Position numbers and translations under genes: made by a program
Shown: piece by piece, positions 12,410 through 13,637 of the stretch
Layout of the letters: the number at the start of each line of letters is the position of its first letter
Position numbering within the stretch: the first letter of the stretch is position 1
The notes under the pieces: generated by a model
The model's database searches: none
Told to the model about the DNA's origin: nothing
The model's input: only the letters and a program-made list of their open reading frames with translations
Assembly: GCA_937891475.1 (NCBI GenBank)
Contig: CALATC010000241.1
Span: 1-13,637, forward strand
Source: an uncultured Granulicatella sp.
GTDB lineage: Bacteria > Bacillota > Bacilli > Lactobacillales > Aerococcaceae
Direction: 5' to 3'
DNA length: 13,637 nt

Positions 12410-13637
12410 ATGAATTATGATGTAATTGCAAAAGAAGTCCTTGAAAATATCGGAGGACGTGAAAATGTTCAATCTGTGGCACACTGTGCAACACGATTAA
12501 GAATTATGGTTCTTGATGAAGCAAAAATCAACAAAGAAGCCATTGACCAATTAGAAGGAGTAAAAGGAGCATTCTTTAACTCAGGTCAATACCAAATTAT
12601 CTTCGGGACAGGAACAGTTAACAAAGTCTATGAAGCTGTTGCACGTTTAGGAGTAGCAGAAACTTCAACAGCACAAATGAAAGAAGAAGCGAAAAAACAA
12701 GGAAACTTATTCCAAAGAATGAGTAGAACATTCGGAGACGTATTCGTTCCAATTATTCCAGTTTTAGTAGCAACAGGATTATTCATGGGATTACGTGGAT
12801 TATTAACAAACCCAATTTTCCTTGGATTATTCGGAATGACACCTGATGTCATTGACAAAAACTTCTTATTATACACACAAGTATTAACAGATACAGCCTT
12901 TGCATTCTTACCAGCCTTAGTTGCATGGTCAACATTTAAAGTATTCGGTGGTTCTCCAGTACTTGGAATTGTATTAGGATTAATGTTAGTAAACAGTGCT
13001 TTACCAAACGCTTATGTAGTAGCTGCCGGTGGAGCAGAGCCAATTGTATTCTTTGGTTTCATCAAAGTAGTTGGTTACCAAGGAACAGTTTTACCAGCAT
13101 TCTTCGTAGGGATGATTGGTGCTAAATTAGAAAAATGGTTACGTACAAAAGTTCCAGATGCATTAGATTTATTAGTAACACCATTCTTAACATTCTTAGT
13201 AATGAGTGTTCTTGGATTATTCATCATTGGACCATTCTTCCACTCAGTTGAAACAGTCGTATTAAACGCAACTGAGTTTGTTTTACAATTACCATTTGGA
13301 CTAGCAGGAATTATTATTGGTGGATTACAACAAGTTATCGTAGTAACTGGAGTTCATCACATCTTTAATTTCTTAGAAACACAATTATTACAATCTTCAA
13401 AAATTGCTACAGGTGTGGAATTAAATCCATTTAACCCAATTATCTCAGCAGCAATGGCAGCACAAGTAGGAGCAACATTAGCAGTTGCCTTCAAAACAAC
13501 AGATACAAAATTAAAAGCTTTAGCATTACCATCAGCTTTCTCAGCTGCATTAGGAATTACAGAGCCAGCAATTTTCGGAGTTAACTTACGTTTTGGTAAA
13601 CCATTTGTAATGGGATTAATCGGAGGAGCTACAGGAG
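12410..13637 (+). CDS. scrA: Sucrose-type PTS enzyme IIBC(A) permease (5' part)
   Basis: The first 409 codons of a glucose/sucrose-family PTS permease that runs off the right edge. The EIIB domain (about 1-90) has the phosphorylated Cys26 in SVAHCATRLR and the block GAFFNSGQYQIIFGTGTVNKVYE. A linker (about 90-105) leads to the membrane EIIC domain, which starts FGDVFVPIIPVLVATGLFMGLRG and contains a family GITEPA motif (382-387). The N-terminal half resembles streptococcal ScrA more than TreP by recollection, so sucrose is the favoured substrate; trehalose or another glucoside is possible. Whether an EIIA domain follows cannot be seen. AAAGGA at 12395-12400 is 9 nt before the ATG. The operator-like site upstream fits repression by a LacI-type sugar regulator. 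Confidence 0.85.
   Translation, partial: MNYDVIAKEVLENIGGRENVQSVAHCATRLRIMVLDEAKINKEAIDQLEGVKGAFFNSGQYQIIFGTGTVNKVYEAVARLGVAETSTAQMKEEAKKQGNLFQRMSRTFGDVFVPIIPVLVATGLFMGLRGLLTNPIFLGLFGMTPDVIDKNFLLYTQVLTDTAFAFLPALVAWSTFKVFGGSPVLGIVLGLMLVNSALPNAYVVAAGGAEPIVFFGFIKVVGYQGTVLPAFFVGMIGAKLEKWLRTKVPDALDLLVTPFLTFLVMSVLGLFIIGPFFHSVETVVLNATEFVLQLPFGLAGIIIGGLQQVIVVTGVHHIFNFLETQLLQSSKIATGVELNPFNPIISAAMAAQVGATLAVAFKTTDTKLKALALPSAFSAALGITEPAIFGVNLRFGKPFVMGLIGGATG

Noticed and set aside
12628..12876. Minus-strand frame inside the PTS gene
   Set aside because: It is antisense to a well-conserved EIIBC sequence and has no independent support.

Overview
The window reads as chromosome of a low-GC Gram-positive coccus of the Lactobacillales. 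It has A/T-rich third codon positions, strong AGGAGG ribosome binding sites, TTG starts, an LPXTG wall protein, lipoproteins, a T-box leader and the conserved secG-est-rnr-smpB cluster. Something like Granulicatella or a related carnobacterial genus fits, but the genus is an inference. The coding genes look ordinary and mostly complete. The two genes at the window edges are cut.

Layout. Bases 1-843 are the 3' end of a repeat-rich LPXTG surface protein, closed by a bidirectional terminator. Bases 904-3244 (minus strand) are a redox group: a HAD phosphatase, a glutathione peroxidase and a PNPOx-like flavin protein in one operon, then a separately promoted TlpA-like thioredoxin lipoprotein. The two promoters share a nearly identical 17-nt block. 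Bases 3411-7260 (plus strand) are secG, an Est30-type carboxylesterase, rnr (RNase R) and smpB, which link protein export, RNA turnover and trans-translation. Bases 7601-8488 encode a lone Rpn-type PD-(D/E)XK nuclease/transposase. Bases 8596-11654 are a methionine-import operon (metQ, metN, metI) under a T-box leader with an ATG specifier, plus a terminator between metQ and metN that should give more binding protein than transporter. Bases 12322-13637 are a promoter with a LacI-family-like operator and the 5' part of a sucrose-type PTS permease (scrA-like), cut by the window end.

The most unusual content is non-coding. Right after the stop codons of smpB and metI lie copies of a structured element of about 130-160 nt. 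There are three plus-strand copies (7266-7407, 11667-11802, 11844-11970) and one minus-strand copy (12080-12255). Each folds on paper into a long outer stem enclosing three hairpins. The stems differ in sequence between copies but keep their pairing, which points to a conserved RNA or single-stranded DNA structure. The copies are joined by conserved 40-41-nt linkers with a unit length of about 170-180 nt, and both arrays end in a short fragment of a further unit. I do not recognise this family. It could act as a 3'-end terminator or stabiliser, as a small RNA, or as a MITE-like mobile repeat.
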